64,000 bases of DNA, from the NCBI GenBank assembly GCA_964019335.1, contig OZ025664.1, forward strand, positions 372,001 through 436,000, given 5' to 3'. The notes under the pieces were generated by a model. The model worked only from the letters and a program-made list of their open reading frames with translations, was not told the DNA's origin and did no database searches. Shown here one piece after another: positions 15,001 to 30,000 of this stretch. Source of the stretch: Diplonema japonicum (lineage: Eukaryota > Euglenozoa > Diplonemea > Diplonemida > Diplonemidae). The position numbers and the translations under genes are program-made. Numbering within the stretch: position 1 is the stretch's first letter; every line of letters begins with the position of its first letter.

Positions 15001-18000
15001 GGCGACATTAGGTACATCGACATCGAGGGGATGAATGGGAAAGACGTGTGCAGTGCAAGGGCTGTCGCATACAAGACAGCGGCAAAGGAGTCGAAAGTGC
15101 GAAAGCAGGATTGGTGCTGTGCCAGCACGGCTTCCACTAGTTACTTCACCCTGGCACCTTGTCCCATGACTCATAAGTCTTCATGGAAGTCACATTGCAA
15201 AAGTGTGTTCTTTGATGCGATCAAGGAGCACCCAACACACTCGACGCGCGACATCCTCAACTCCGTCGCCGACACCACTTCAGGCGCTCCATTTGATCAG
15301 ACATTGCTTGCTGCTGCGCGTTTCATCGAAACATCAGTCCTTGACCACCTCACGTTCAAGGCCACTGTCACGCTGTCGAACCATGCGACCTCCTTCTGTC
15401 ATGTGCAGGTTGCTGGCGTGGCTGTCATGAGCGAAGTGGAGGTGTTGCTTGACTTGACGCAGCTGAGGGTTTCTTCCAACGAAGCCGTCATTTTCTCTGC
15501 TGAATCCGAGCAATGCGAGAAGTTGCGCGTCCTCCTCGCCACCGGAAAGGTCAAGGTTCTAGGTCTCGGTACCTGTTTGGATGTGGCCCTCCCGAAGGAG
15601 TTCCTTGACGCCATCGACCAGTTCCGAAAGAATGTAGCGGTACTGGGTGTGAACAACTACTCCCTGATATCCGAAGTGTCGAACGATGCGCTTCCTGCTG
15701 TGGGCGACGAGGTGGAAATTCACGGCGTGACACCAGACATCAACGGGCAGACGGGGCATGTCACTGGCTACGTGGAGAACTCGGACTACGTTTTGATGTG
15801 GGTGCAGGTTGAGGATTCTAAGAGGGTTGCCTTACTTGCTCCATCAGAAGTACATCTCAAAGAAAAGTGTCGCACGAGCCACGTGTTGCCCAAGACTCCT
15901 GCAGCAGTCCTGAACATGGATGTGCATATATCCAAGGGTTGCAACATCAAGATTCCGCTGCCGGCTATTTCGTCGTCCAAGAAGGTGTGGACCGCGTTGA
16001 TCAAGACGAGCAATCTGCAGATACCCTCCGAGGGGGATGCTTGGATCGATCACGACAAATACCAAATGCCGCTGGTGATCGTCATGGATACTGTTGAAAT
16101 GCATCTGTGCCCCTTAAGCAGCAAAGGCTCTCTCTTGACGGTAGCGGAGATCCGAGAAGACGCAGAGAGCGAACTACCTGCCTTTGGGATCGTTGGGAAG
16201 GCTAGCCGTCTCGTGGACGAAGAGGCACTCGCGGAGCTAGCGATGACTCAGACACCGTACTTGAAGGCAGAGGGACTTGTAGTGAAGTGGAGGACTGCAA
16301 AGTGCTTGAAAGGGACGCAACTGGCATGGAAAGACTGCGAGGTGCTTTCTACAAAGATGGAAATCAACTACTCCGCTAAGGTGGGAGCTGTAACAGGGTA
16401 TCTGTACGCAGCAAGTATGGACCTGATGCGGTTCATCAATATTATGCCGCCTCCAGAACTGTACTCGGAAGGGAGCTGGGAGGTCTCAGGCCCGATATAC
16501 TGCACAGCAGAAACAGAAACTCCGAAACCAACATGGAACACCAGACACATCACCGTAGTGAAGAACATGGCCGGTGAGTGGTGCGTTGTCGCAACCTCTC
16601 CATCGGCCAAGGCACCTAATACATTCATCCCCAGGTCAGGGATGCGCATATCCCGCCTCTCGAAGAACGACACCTCAAGCAACATCACTGTGTCTGTCCC
16701 TAAGCTGGCAGCCGAGATACACCTGCCAACTGTAACAGGCACATACTGCTTTCTTGCGTCGTATCAATTCATGTTGGGTGTCTCAGGTTTTGTCATTGTC
16801 ATCAATACTGAGGACTTTCCCATCTCCAATATCCACTTCGGTACCCACCTCGCGGCGGATGGCAGACATCAGAATTACATCAAAGTTTATATTAAAGAAA
16901 ACGTCATTGTGTGCGAAGTGTCCTCGAAAGACCTTGTGGTGCTCGCCAAGTTGAAGTACATGGCAAATGCGCAAAGTGTGCCGTGCACAATCCCTGAAGT
17001 CATCCCGACGCGTGAACGAAACGCAGACTTCGTGTGGGATCTGCGGCACATGGACGAGAGTACTGTTGTGAAGTTGATGGAGGCACTGTACCGAGCACAG
17101 CAAGAGAATGATCTTTTGACTCCGAAGCTTGTATCATGCCAGTGTGCTGAATGCTACAGCAACACACGAAGCAGGGGCGACAGTGACTTTGGTTGGGATG
17201 TTCCGACTGAGCTGCAGAATTCCTTGCGTAGCCGCTACACAAACCCGGCCACAAGGACGTACTGCACTTGTACGACGTGTCTTCCTCACAAGAGGCTAGA
17301 CGGTAACCCCCAGGTCAACCAGTTGCATGTCTTTACTAAAATCGACAAATGTACTGTATGGGTGCAAGACCTTTACGGGAGCAGCACCCTGAAGGTGGAC
17401 TGTGATGACTTCTGGTACGAGCAAGCAGCATCCGACGGGTACGGCCTTGTCAGTGACATAGGTATCAACCGTTACAGCGTCTTCGTGAAAAGGACACCTG
17501 AGGAGAACGCACTCGCGATGACAGTTGAAGGGAAGGAAACAATGTACTACCTAAAACAAGGACTCATGGATGAGCAACCAATGTGGCAAGAAAGCCAGAC
17601 AGCGCGGACTATCATGACCAAAGACAAAAGGTGGTACATACCCACAGTGAGAAATAGCGCTGTTCTGAAGAGCAGCAAGGGTGAGACACCATTCGGTGAA
17701 GGCGTGACGTGGAGGTACAATATGCGCGAGACATGGCGTGGTGCTACAAACATGAAATGGACCGTGCTACGGGAGATTGATGGGATAAAGCGTGTTGCGC
17801 TGCATTCGTCGCTGAATGTTTCAGGGTTCTATTTCGAGGAAAGCGAGGGGTATTGGAAGAGCGGAACACACGTCATCAAGCAGAATGTAGACAAAACATG
17901 GGAGCTGACTGAAAACGCAATGCAAAGCACGGGGTCCCCTGAGAACGGCGACCTGCGTAGCTGCAAACACGAAGGAATGCTTCCGTGCGAGATTCACACA

Positions 18001-21000
18001 TGGGAACAATACTCAGGGTTGACTGGGAAATGGGTACCGAGACCCAACGTCGCTGTCACAGCCACCACGGACCATTCTCTTTTCGAGAACAGCAAATTGC
18101 ACTGCGCTAAAGCATGGCTGTGCAAGTGCAACGAATCAAGTGGAGAATGTGTGGAGGTCATCCAACCAGTGAAGACAGACTGGCATGCCGTACCTGTTGG
18201 GACCCATGGCACGGTTGTCAGCAAGGCTGCAAACTGGCTCGAAGTGAAGTTCCCGTTGAGATGCGACAACTGCCAAAAGATAACAGAGTGCTCGGTGTGT
18301 ACGGCCGACTGCCCTTATAAGAACGTGCCGTTGTGCGAGGAGTGCGACGAGCGTCTACACAACATGGTGCGCTGTCTTTACCTGCAAGAGGTTTCGGCAC
18401 AACTTCGCAACGGTTTCCACATGGCAGACGCAAATGTGGCCGCCATGACGGAGGCAGGCATTGAGGAAGCAGACAGCAAGCTCATCCAAGTGCTGAAGAA
18501 AGCCAAGCACTGCTGGGACCAAAAGCTTGAACCAAACGAGATTGTCCGCGAGCTGCGAGAAGCCATCTCGCGAGAAATCGGTAGAGGCGAGCTGCAACAA
18601 GCACTTCTCGACATCCTAGATAACGGGGCCAAGAGCCACACCTCTGGTCCATGCATTGTTAAGGTGCCATCAGAGGACGTGCCGAAGGTCTTGAAGACGC
18701 TATCGACGGATTTCAAAGAGAACTGTATTACGTTAGAAGCTGCCCTGAAGCACGAGAAGAATTTTAAGCTCCACGTAGAGGGCGTCTCTGGCATGTATAG
18801 TGCTGACCGCAGGGACACGTTCTACACATGGACCCGCTCACAGTTGGCTGTATCGCAGGCAGCGATGTTCTTCCGCTTCATCAATCGCCTTGAGGGCCAC
18901 CCTATGATGGCAACGACAGACCCCTCCGGCGACCCTTTGCGGCCGAGTGACCCGCAGCGGTACAGCCAAGTATTTCTGGGTGCGACGAACGTATTTGTCG
19001 ATCCCAAAGTCCTGGGCACCTTGTGGGCTGCTATAAGCCACCTACAGTTCGAGCCGTTACTCGGTATGAAAGTGATGATGGGCGGCATGTTCCCTCCCAT
19101 GTACACCCCGCTGTTGCTTCCCCCTGCTCCGCTAGTCAACACGATCGACTTGGTGATCGAAGACCATGTCAACATTGAGCTAGCTGCACGGAAGCCTTTC
19201 TGCTGGGAGGAGTCGAAGCTTGTGACAATGACAGTGGGGAAGATGACCTTTGGGTTCGTGATGCGACCTGCTGTGATGACAACAGTGATTAAACTGGACA
19301 GCTTTAAGATGCTAGATGCAAGGGAGGGGGTTGCAAAGGAAATAAGTGGGCTTGTGAAGAGCAAAGAAGGATTCATGGATGGCCTGTTAGTTGTAGACAA
19401 GCGTACATGGGGGAAGAAAGCTGAGATTGTAGGCGGACTGAACGCGAAATTAAGGATGGGTGAGGTGAGTATCATGGTGATCCCGAAGGTGCTGGCTGCA
19501 ATCCCTGCGGTATTCATGGCCATGAGCACAGAAGCTACAGCTTATCTGAAGGAAATATACTCCATTGAAGCCATCACTGACCTGCCGACTGGCGCCTCTC
19601 TCGACCCAACTCTTCGAAAGGCTCCCACAACATGGTTCGGCGCTGCTACAATGTCGCAACACCCTCTTGAGGATAGTTACATTTCCGAGTACAGGCATAT
19701 GATCTCAAGGAACGAAACTGAGGCGCGTGATGCCATCTCCCGTGGCCTGGTGTCCACGTTTAATGTTGACGCGACGCTGCAGAGTGCCATCCTTCGTCTC
19801 CCTTATGAAGAGGGCGGTAAGTATGGTTTCCTGAAGGCGAACTGCGACACGATATGCGCGAAGAGCTGCACCAGACAAGAAGGCGTCGACACTTTTGAGG
19901 TCATCACTGTCGACAGCGACGGTGATGGAAATGAGGTCACATTGTCTGTAGAGTTCGAGGTTGTGCAGACGGACTATTACAAGGAAGCGAAAGAGCCGTT
20001 CGTTGAGAGGATGGGATACATGTTTAAGGGAAAGAGGCTTCTTGTACCTCAATACTTCGCGCGTGACAAGCGGGAGTGGGAGATCGTCATAGACAAACAA
20101 CAAGGCGAGACATTAGACTGCACATGGAACGACACTTCTATGGTCCTCGAGTCTATTTCACCCAACAGTATAGCATCCGCTCTGCTGCAACGCTACGCAG
20201 GACTCCGGCTTGTGAAGATCAATGGGCTTGCCATCACTTCTGACAAGGACGTTGATGAGATATGCAAACCCCTTGCTACGTTGGTTCTCCGGTTCGAACC
20301 GTGGGAGGAGTACGAGGCACAGGTAACAGATGTAGCCATCAAGTACACTTCAGTAATGCACGCGAGGCTTAGGAAAGTGATTGAACTGGCTTCGATTCCA
20401 ATCTGCACGTGTGTGGTGGATGCTTGCTCATGCCCAATTAATAAAACGGTGCAAAAAGCCGCCGCGCCCTCTCCTGAAGCGGTGCCCAACGAAGCCCGTA
20501 CTGTTGCAAGACAATTTGCCTTCTCCAGCGGGAGACTGCGTGTCGACGTTGTGACGCAGGCTCGTGACGTGGTACCTTCGTCCAGTTTTGAACCCACTGT
20601 CATCTCAATCCCGAAGCCTTTGGGGAGGCTGGAGATCTGTGGCGTTGAACTAGCGTACACCAATATCTGCGGGACATTTAACCATGTGAGCATGGCGCAA
20701 CCCGAGGTCCTTGTGCAGGACACAAGGGTGAATCGTAGAGGCGTTGACATCGACAAGCAGCTGGGCCACGTCATGTGGACACACCACCACATCACAGACG
20801 TGTATTTCAAGAACGAAAATAGCGGCAACTTCCTGAATGTCAGCCTGTACAACGAGCAGCTTACTGTTTCCGTGAACGATGTCAGCGAAGGAATCGTCTC
20901 GAAGATCGAATACGATGGCGTGGACATGCTGGTTCTCACGACTGAGACGCACAGCAGGGTCATTAGGCTAAACAAATCCACAGTGGTTGCGACTATCAGT

Positions 21001-24000
21001 GGGCTGAGGAGCCTCGCGAGACAATCAGGTGCAACACAGGCGAGCCTTCCCACCTTCATTGCACCCACTATCACCGCCATGCAGTACTGCACCGACTCGA
21101 CGGAGGCACTGCTCTCCGTCAGTTGGTCGATGGAGAAGGAAGACAAACGTGTCACTGCGTCGGTGTATGCAGGGAGGCTTAAGGTACTTGCTGCCATGGA
21201 CTTCATAGCGCAGTGCAAGTCCATCGTAGAGGACACTACTGCGCCAGACAGCAAAGAGGTCGAGACAGACAACACGGACCGCGTCGTTGAAATCGAGGAC
21301 GACGTCGAGCTGAACAGGATCTTCATACCACCCACAGAAGCTTCTGATCAAGCGATGTACCTTACTCTTGACCAGCAGTCGTGCGTGGCCGACCTAACCC
21401 GTGAGGCGACACCAGCAACACCGTCGGTTGATGGACTGGAGGACTGGGATGGGGGTGTTCGCTGGGCAGTCCGAATGAGCCAGGACGTCACCATTGGACC
21501 TTACGGAAACATGGAAGCGCCGCAGTGGCTGATCCGCCCCCATAGCATGTTGTCCAGAAGCGCAGAGTGCCACTTTGTTGAGATCATAGGTGACCACCAG
21601 CCGGCTGGTGCCATCATCGACAAAGAGAACTGGAGAAGGATTCACATGAAGTTAGATGGTAAATACACAGATTGCGCGCAGTGCGGCATTCTCGACAACA
21701 CGGCAGCGGTCATCGTGCAGAGAGACACAAAGCTGTGGTTTAAGAGAGTGATCTTTGTGTTGGATTACCCGTTATCTAAAGTGCCGATAGATGCGTACTT
21801 CAAGAAGCTGAGCAATGATATGACGTGCGCTGTGCGGTTCGAGGAGTGCTTGGTCCAAGAGGAGATCGGGTTGAAAGACCTGAGGGAGTATATCCCAAAA
21901 GGCTTCAATAGCTCAACATGGGTGGCAGCGGTGCCTTTCAAAGAAGACGAAGATATTTCTGGAGAATTGAAGTTCATGTCCACTGCGAACTGCTGCAAAG
22001 GCATGGATCTGAAGGGACAGGACGATTACAAAACCGACGAGGAAGACGAGGAGGAGGAAGCTGTAGCGTCAAGCGCAAAGCTGTTGCTGAAGAATCTGCC
22101 TTGCGACACAATGGACCTCGTTGGGAGGTTCGAACGCTTCGACATTGAGGTGGTGAAGGACATCTGCGACAAGGCGTCGCGCATGTACAGGATGCAGATG
22201 ACATCAAATAATAAAGTCCACTTGAAAGAGAAAAAGAATTTGGTACTTATCCCCGTTGAAGGGGAGAGCACAAGCAACTGCACGGGTGCAGGGTGCCCCG
22301 AGTGCATGACTCTTGACGAGGCAAAGGCTAAGTGCAAGAACAACAGCTCCATCTATGGGTTCACATGGTTGCCGAAGTCCCGCGACGAAGAAAATGAGGA
22401 TACTGGGCTCATTCACGTCACGTTTATCACGTCGGAGTTTACAGCCGTCAAGCGCAACAAATGGGCAACATTCATAAAGGAAACCTGTGCCGAGAACATC
22501 TGTGCATCAATGCAACTGAAGGCCAGCAGGAAGACCGGCGACAACGAAGACGACAACGAAAAGCTGTTCGTTTCTGCGTCCCTCAACACCATGAGGGTCA
22601 AGGCCCGTAGCGTGTTGCAATGGGGCAAGACCTTACATGCCAAGAACATTGCAAAGAAGAGTGTTGTGATCCGGAAAGTACTGGCCTCGGGGTCCATGGT
22701 GACACCCACGATAGAAGGTGACGTGAAGAAGGGTGAAGTGGTGTCGCTGGTGGTTTCGTGCAAGGACACAGGGACGTTGTTGGGTGTCCCAGAGACACTG
22801 CCTGTCGGAGCACAGTTCAGAGTGATGTCTGTCGAGGAGGGCGTGGGGGCCACATTGGTCCCCATCGATGCGTCTCTCGACAGCAAGGTAGGGCAGCCCC
22901 TCAGCGAAGATGACATCAGCGAGTGCGCGCAGATTCTACACGTGCCCTTATGCAAGAGGCCTTGGACTGCTGAACAAATGACAGTGCTGCGAAAATCTGT
23001 TGGCGATGTGGTGGCCTCTGAGATTCAAGAAATCAAAGACACCATTTCAAGAGTGCAGTTTTCATCCTACATTGCGTCACTGGGCTCCCATGAGCTCAAA
23101 GAGCTGGCTTCGTTAGCGGATGTACCGCTCCCACTTTCCGTGTCAGACGAAAAAGAAGAACGGTCAGAACTGTTGTCTTCCCTGCGGTCGGCCCACAGAG
23201 ACAGGACACGGCATGTTACAAGGTCGAGGAAGGGCCGTGTTGTGCTCGAGATGGCATACTTCTCAACCTTTTTCATGTACCCCAAGGTGCCCTACCCTTA
23301 CTACGACGTGGTGCCTGCTGATGTTGTGACGGAGGACGGCGATGAGATCGACATGGAAACAGACTTCGTACCAGGTGCGTCCTTGATCCTAGCGAAGGGG
23401 AACAAAGTGGCTCTTCCTGCGGACACTTTGGTGCGCATCGTTGAAGTTCCTTCGGACTCCGTTGCGCGTGTAAAGCCTGAGCTGCACTTCAAGCCACCTG
23501 TACCTGTGCAGTTTGAGATTCTATTGGACGAATGTGTCAGAGTGAACATCACAACGAGCGACTTTGCTGCTCTGGCTTCGTTGCAAGGACCGAGCAAACC
23601 GCGTGCTGAGTCAGCCAGGAAAAGGGAAGAACCCAAGAAACAGCAGCAGCAGCAAGTGGTGACTTCCGAGACCGTCGTGCCGCCTTCGTCGGATGCACAA
23701 ATGTACGTCAACGTGAAGTTCGTGTTGCGGAGCTGCTGGGTGACAATTGTGAACGACAAGGAGGGATTCAGCCAGAACGTGTTGAAGGCCAACTGCAACG
23801 GAATCAAGGCCAAGGGGTCATGGCGTGGAAATGACTTGTACAAACCCCAAGAAGGTGTCGCCTCTTTCAATGTGGCTATCATGTTCGCACTACGCTACTT
23901 CAATCCCCTGAACGGGAGCTGGGAGTCTGTCCTTGACAACTACGGTTTGTGGATCGGATGGGAGCGACACCGCAACGTGATGTTCTCTCCGCCATTCAAG

Positions 24001-27000
24001 CAAGTCTTCAACATCTATCCACTACTGCAGGGCGGCATGCCTGTAGGGAGACAGGGAATTATGAACCTTTCTGTTACACAACACCTCATCTCGAGCATGG
24101 TGGAGCTTGTGCAGAACATACAAAACACAAAAGCCAGCAAGTCTGCGGAGTTTGAAAGATACGAAGGTCAGGTAGTTCGCAACGAGAGTGGCATTTACCT
24201 CACAAGCATGGAGCCGCTGACGCTGCTGTGGGACGCAAATGACATCTCACATGTGTTCTCCGTCAGCGGGGACAGGACCGTATGTGCCACGAAGGAGGGC
24301 ATCCGGCGTGCAAGCTTGCGTGCTAGCAAGCCCTTGCCTGAGGACAGAACTATCATGGTACAGCTTAGGGTAGAATCAGCCCCTGCAAGGGACCCCGATG
24401 CCCTGATCGGGTTGGTAGACAACAACGGCAGCAGGTGTTGCATACGATGCGATGACGGCTCTGTGGAACTAGGCGGGCTGATGTACAGCGTTCCTGCATT
24501 GGGGAGGATCTCTGATGCGACGTTCGTCAAAATGCTTGTCGAGCCCTCACAACTGAAGGTCAGGTTCTGCGTGTCCGATGGCAGTGATGAGGTGTGGAGC
24601 AACGACATTTTCTGGCCAGAGATGGAAGGCCCCCTAACCCCCACCGTATGGGGCCGTTCAGCGGGGTGGAGGTTCACCTTCCCAACAGAAGACCAGGAAG
24701 CAGCGCTTTACATCTCGAACACTTATCAATCGGAACGCGGTATTGGGGCGCATCTCGCAGAGCACCCCTACTTTGTCATATCCCCTGGAAAGGTGACACC
24801 TGGCGACAAGGCAGACAAAGAAGTGATGCGCTGCAGGTGCGACACAACGTACTTGATGTACAATAGAGTGGCATTCCCTGTTGAGAGTGAGGTGTGGTGG
24901 GTGTGGCGGAACATCACGCGGAGTGTCGCCAGTGACATGGCAAGGCCCACATCGCACCACAGCACGGCGTACACGGACAACTTGTTCAAAAATCTGTACG
25001 CGTTGCAGCACCTTGCTATAGAGTGCAAGACTGACGAGTGGAACCCCAGCTGCATGATGTGTGGGGCTGACGAAACCACCGAAGAGAAACCTGTACTTCT
25101 ATCCAGAAGGCTGCTTGTCCCACGCCTTAAAATCGAGACAGCCGTTGTGGAAGGCAAGGTGCAGACAACTATCAGATCCAGCATACAGATCAGGAACAAC
25201 TGCAAGTTCCCTATTGCTATCGAGTTGATCCTCCGAGGCACGCAGGTGGAGACCACGAAGAAGCTCAACAAGATCCTCACGGACGTCTTCCCCTCTGTGA
25301 CAGAGTGCGTCATCGTTGTGAATGAGAACGTAGGCCACGCCGACAACTCGACTGGCATCCCGCTCCCCTACGCAACGAGAGGCGGCTACTTCAGGATCCG
25401 ACCTCTTGTTTCCATCCAAGCTGACGTCGACAGCAGGGCCAGCCACCTAGGCCTCAAAGCGATCGAAGAGACTGAAGCAATGATGTCACGCACTGACCTT
25501 ATCAACGTGATGTGGTCCGAAGGACAGCTTCCTCTATATGCGTACAGTAAAGAGAACAATGAGCTATCCACTGTCCAGATGTCAGCCAGCTGCCCACGAG
25601 GGATCAAAGTTGGGAGGGCACCGCCTGCAAAGACGAACTCCATAGTAGACCCTGTCCCGCAGCACCGCCCTGTGTACTTCCACGTGCATCATAAGCCTAT
25701 CAAGCCACATGCCACTGACAGTGGTTGGCTGACTACCAACACTGGGGAGGAAGACAAATTGAACCAAGAGGTGGAGGTTGTGGTGCAGCCACTGCTGCAA
25801 TTAACGAACTTGTTGCCATGCAACGTTCGATACTGCATTAAGACAAGCCAGACAGACATCCCCAGCAGCGACGACGCACAGGGCACGCTTTCCCCGCAAG
25901 GGCCTGGACAGCACAGCACTGCTATCATCATGAGTGTGCCGCCTGGCGAAAACTTGTACCTCACGCTTGAACTAGACTCCGATCAAGGGTCAAGGCTTGT
26001 TCAGGAGGAGCTGCTGCTGATCCACCCCTCAGACAGGGAATTCCAGAACGTGAGAGAGAAGTTCGCGAAAAACAGGGACGATGTAGTCATCATGAAGGCC
26101 AAGAAAGAGTATGCGGGGATGTCCTTTTTCACTAGCCAGCTGCACGTGAAAGTGAAGAACATCATCGACGGCAACGTGGGGGCCTACAGGAACATCCAGC
26201 TGTGGACGCCTTTCTGGATAATCAACCGCACCCCGATGTCTATCAGCATGAGGGGTGGCCGCTCTCTACAGCCCCTCCCTGGGGTGTCAGGTGACGGGTT
26301 GCTGAGCGACATGCAGGCAGCAGGTGGTCCGCCTCCGCAAGCAGTGCTGTTCTCTGATGGTTCCAAGAGCCAGGCAGTAACGAAGTTCAAGATACAAGCA
26401 CAACAATCCGCGTGGTCTAAAGCCGTCGCCATCTCAGCGCCCGCCTACCATAAAGTGATCTGTGAGCAGGCAACGAACAAGCAGCGTGTTGTGATCCCAT
26501 TGGGCCTCAACCTCACTATCGGTTCAGGCGACCTCGTAATGAGCAAGATCCTCTCCATCCAAGAGGCGTACGTGGCAGTCAACAGGTTCGACAAGAGTAT
26601 CGGGCTGAGGATAGCACGGGATTACAATGCTGACGCGCCGCCCCCAAACGACGAGGAGGATGATGAAGCGATCCCTGTGAACATCCTGGAAGGCTACATG
26701 GAGGGACGGCCTCTACCGAAAAAGCCTTTGAACTGGGTGTTTGCATTGGACACTCTTCAAGGATATGCAATGTCGAAGGCGTTTGATCCTCATGCGTCCC
26801 CTCAGCTGGAGCTGTGCGTGATGGAAGGCGATAAGCGTATCTCAAGCTGGTCATATGCTTTTGAACTACAAGAGGTGGGGAATATCCATCTGAAAGTCTT
26901 CCTGAAAAACGCCGACAACGCTCCAGACCAGGAAGCGGAGATACCCGTGATCCTTTCAGCCAGTTTCACTACAATCGGGCCCACTGTCGTCCTCGAGGTC

Positions 27001-30000
27001 GACAAAGCAATGGCCCCACCTGTACGGATCATCAACCAAACCTGGGATCCAGTACATGTGGTACAGGCGTGTGCCCTTGATGAATCCCGTCTTGGGAAAG
27101 TCCTTGATAGGTCTACAGGAGAGTCGCAGTACCGTGTGCACACGATCCCCCCTGTCACCGCGTACCATTTCTTCTATGATGACCATAGGACGAAGATCGG
27201 TAAAATTGAGACAGCACAACGGATCAGAGTGCACACAGGCACCAGCATGGATTGCCCACAAGGGCTGCTTGTACTCTTAGAGCCACAAAAACTGCCAAAG
27301 AGGACTGGCGATGCTGGGTTTATGCGTCTCGAGAACGGGAACAACGACGGAAACAGCTTGAAGCACATCCACTGTGAACTCGGGAAGAACTCTCTAGATG
27401 TCATTATCGAGGTGAAGCTACCTGTGTCACTCTTAAAGGTGAACGTGCTGAAGGCGTACAGGCTCGTGGCAGCGGACGTGAACCTCATTGGGGACGACAC
27501 CAGCGACCCTTTCTGCATTGTGAACCTCGGGAACGAAACAGCTCAGACGGAGGTGGTGAAGAGGTCCACAAACCCTGAATGGAACGATGAATGGCTGAGC
27601 CCAGGCGGGGGCAACGAAGGGTTCACGATGCACACCATCCATGAAGATCTCTCAATTCAAGTTTTCGACAAAGACAAGTTGTTAGCGAACGACTTCTTGG
27701 GACAGGTTGTTATCAACCCGTCGGAGCTGCCCTCGACAGGTACCCGCACTTTCCCGTTGACCATGCGCACAAGGTCTGATTTGAAACTTGTGCGAGGTAG
27801 GTCTGCAAGGAAGGATGGAAGACCGGACTTTGGCGACATCACAATACAGTGGGAGAAGCAAGAGCTGAACGAGGAAGGCGCGCAAAAACCTGTTAATATC
27901 GTGTCGAAGTTCGAGATCCTGGGTGCTGACGAAGAGGATGAGATGGACTCCTTTGACGTAGGTGCGGAGGTAGAGGTGCAAGAAACAGAAGACGCGTGCT
28001 GGCTGGAGGGCACCATTGCCGAGATCGCAGACGAGCAGGTCACCATCGATGTCAAGGAGGCCGATGGCATTACAGCTGTGCGGAGGGAGTTCAGTCTGGA
28101 CGGTATTATCATGCGCCGCCACATGGCGAATGAGATCCCACCACATGGCGCAAGATTCTACCTTACGGAACCTGTGAAGGTGAATGGAGTGACCATAGCA
28201 CGCACAGGTGCCGTGGGCGGGGTGCTGTGTGACGAGACAGGCATTTCAAAGACAGGAAAGATGAGAGTGTACTTCAACATGCGAGAAGATCACAGCGACG
28301 CGTGCGTCTTTGTCCTCCCCAGGAAACTCAGTGTGGAGGCGGGCACAGTCGACAGATGGCCTTCCGAGTTCGTTATCCAAGCAAGCTTTGCCATCAGCAT
28401 GTGCGGGAACTACCTGGGCCACAGGCGGGAGGTGATGTACGTACAAGTGCAGTCGCTGAGCATGTACTACTTGGTGGCGAACGACGGGAAGATTAGTTTC
28501 GACATGCAAATAGAGAATGTACAAGTGGACAACACGCTTGGGAACTGCACGTTCCCCGTTATGTTCTCGCTTGCTCATGACAGCCACACCGGGAATGCTT
28601 TCCAGTTAGTGATGACGAACTTCCTCTCCACAGGGGCGAGCAGCAGGCTGGACTACCTCGGGGCACTTATCCTGCCGTGCATCATCACAGCAACCGATTT
28701 GTACATCCAGACCATTTATCAATGCTTCGGTGAGGAACTGAGGCGCTTCACAACCCTGCGGACAGACGTGACACGCGACATGGTAAAGTACAACGTGGTG
28801 CATGAAGAAGTGGCGAAGATGGACTTGACAGACGGGGATGACCCTTGGGTGTATATCCGAGAGATGGAGGTGCGACAGACAGGAGCGAGGCTGACGTTCA
28901 ACTCATTTGGTTTGGAGGACACCACCACCGACACAGCTTTGGTGTGGCTCACGTCTTTGGGGATGCAGCTAGCTCAGGTTAACGACGCGGTGATCGACCT
29001 GAAGGGCTTCCCAAGCTCGAAAAAACTCCTCCCGCTGTACATGAAGCGACGCGAGCTGACGTCGCTACTGGCGAACCATTACCTGAAGTCTATCATGACG
29101 TCGATTCTTACGATCATCGGTGCCTCGGAGCTGCTGGGGAACCCCGCACGTGCCGTGGACAAGGTGAAGCAAGGAACCAACGACTTGGTGACAAGACCCA
29201 TGGAGGGAGCTCTCTTGGGCCCTCGTGAGTTGGTAGAGGGCGTTTTCTCAGGCACCACATCGTTCCTCCGTGGCACCACTGGCGGCGTGGTCAGCTTCGC
29301 TGAGGACTTAACAGGCGCTGCGTCTGGTCTGGTCGGCATGATGACCTTCGACAACGACTATCAACGTGACCGTAAGCTCAAGATGCGCAGGCCTCCTAAG
29401 AACGTTGGCGAAGGGTTCATGGACGGTACACGCTTCTTGGCCATGTATGTCATTTCTTTCCCACCACCACCCAAACAGGAGCGTTTTCGACGGGATATCA
29501 GGCGTAGTCAGGCAGCCCTTCCAAGGCGCTGTAGACGAAGGCCCAATGGGGTTCGTGAAGGGCGTGGGTAAAGGTGTTGTGGGTGTGGTTGTGAAGCCCG
29601 TGCAAGGGGTGTTCCAGATGGTGAACAGGACACTGGCAGGGTTGAACAGCATGCTGGAGAGTATGGAAAAAAGAAAAAAAGAAACAACGAACAACAACAA
29701 AAAAAAAAACAGAGAAAAACAAACGCCAAAGGTGCAGGGAGCCGAGGGTGTTGGTAGATGAGCTTCTTCTCCCGCACGACAACACAAGGAGCAAAATCTA
29801 TAGAATGGCCTGTGCGGTGAACAATGGGAAGTACAACACGCACGTGTACGAGCACCACCAGTACGCCAGCAAGGGCGACGGCCACGTCATCTTCATCCTT
29901 ACATCGCAAACATTGCTGAACGTCACAAACGCGGAAGATGCTGTAAACGTGGACGAGCTGTGGCACGTCCATCTGGGGAAGATCCGTTGTGTGGAGAGCG

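Noticed and set aside
20193-21335. 380-codon open frame on the - strand inside the VPS13-like gene
   Set aside because: It mirrors a conserved, strongly coding + frame, has a Ser/Thr-rich composition typical of antisense shadows and no recognisable domain.
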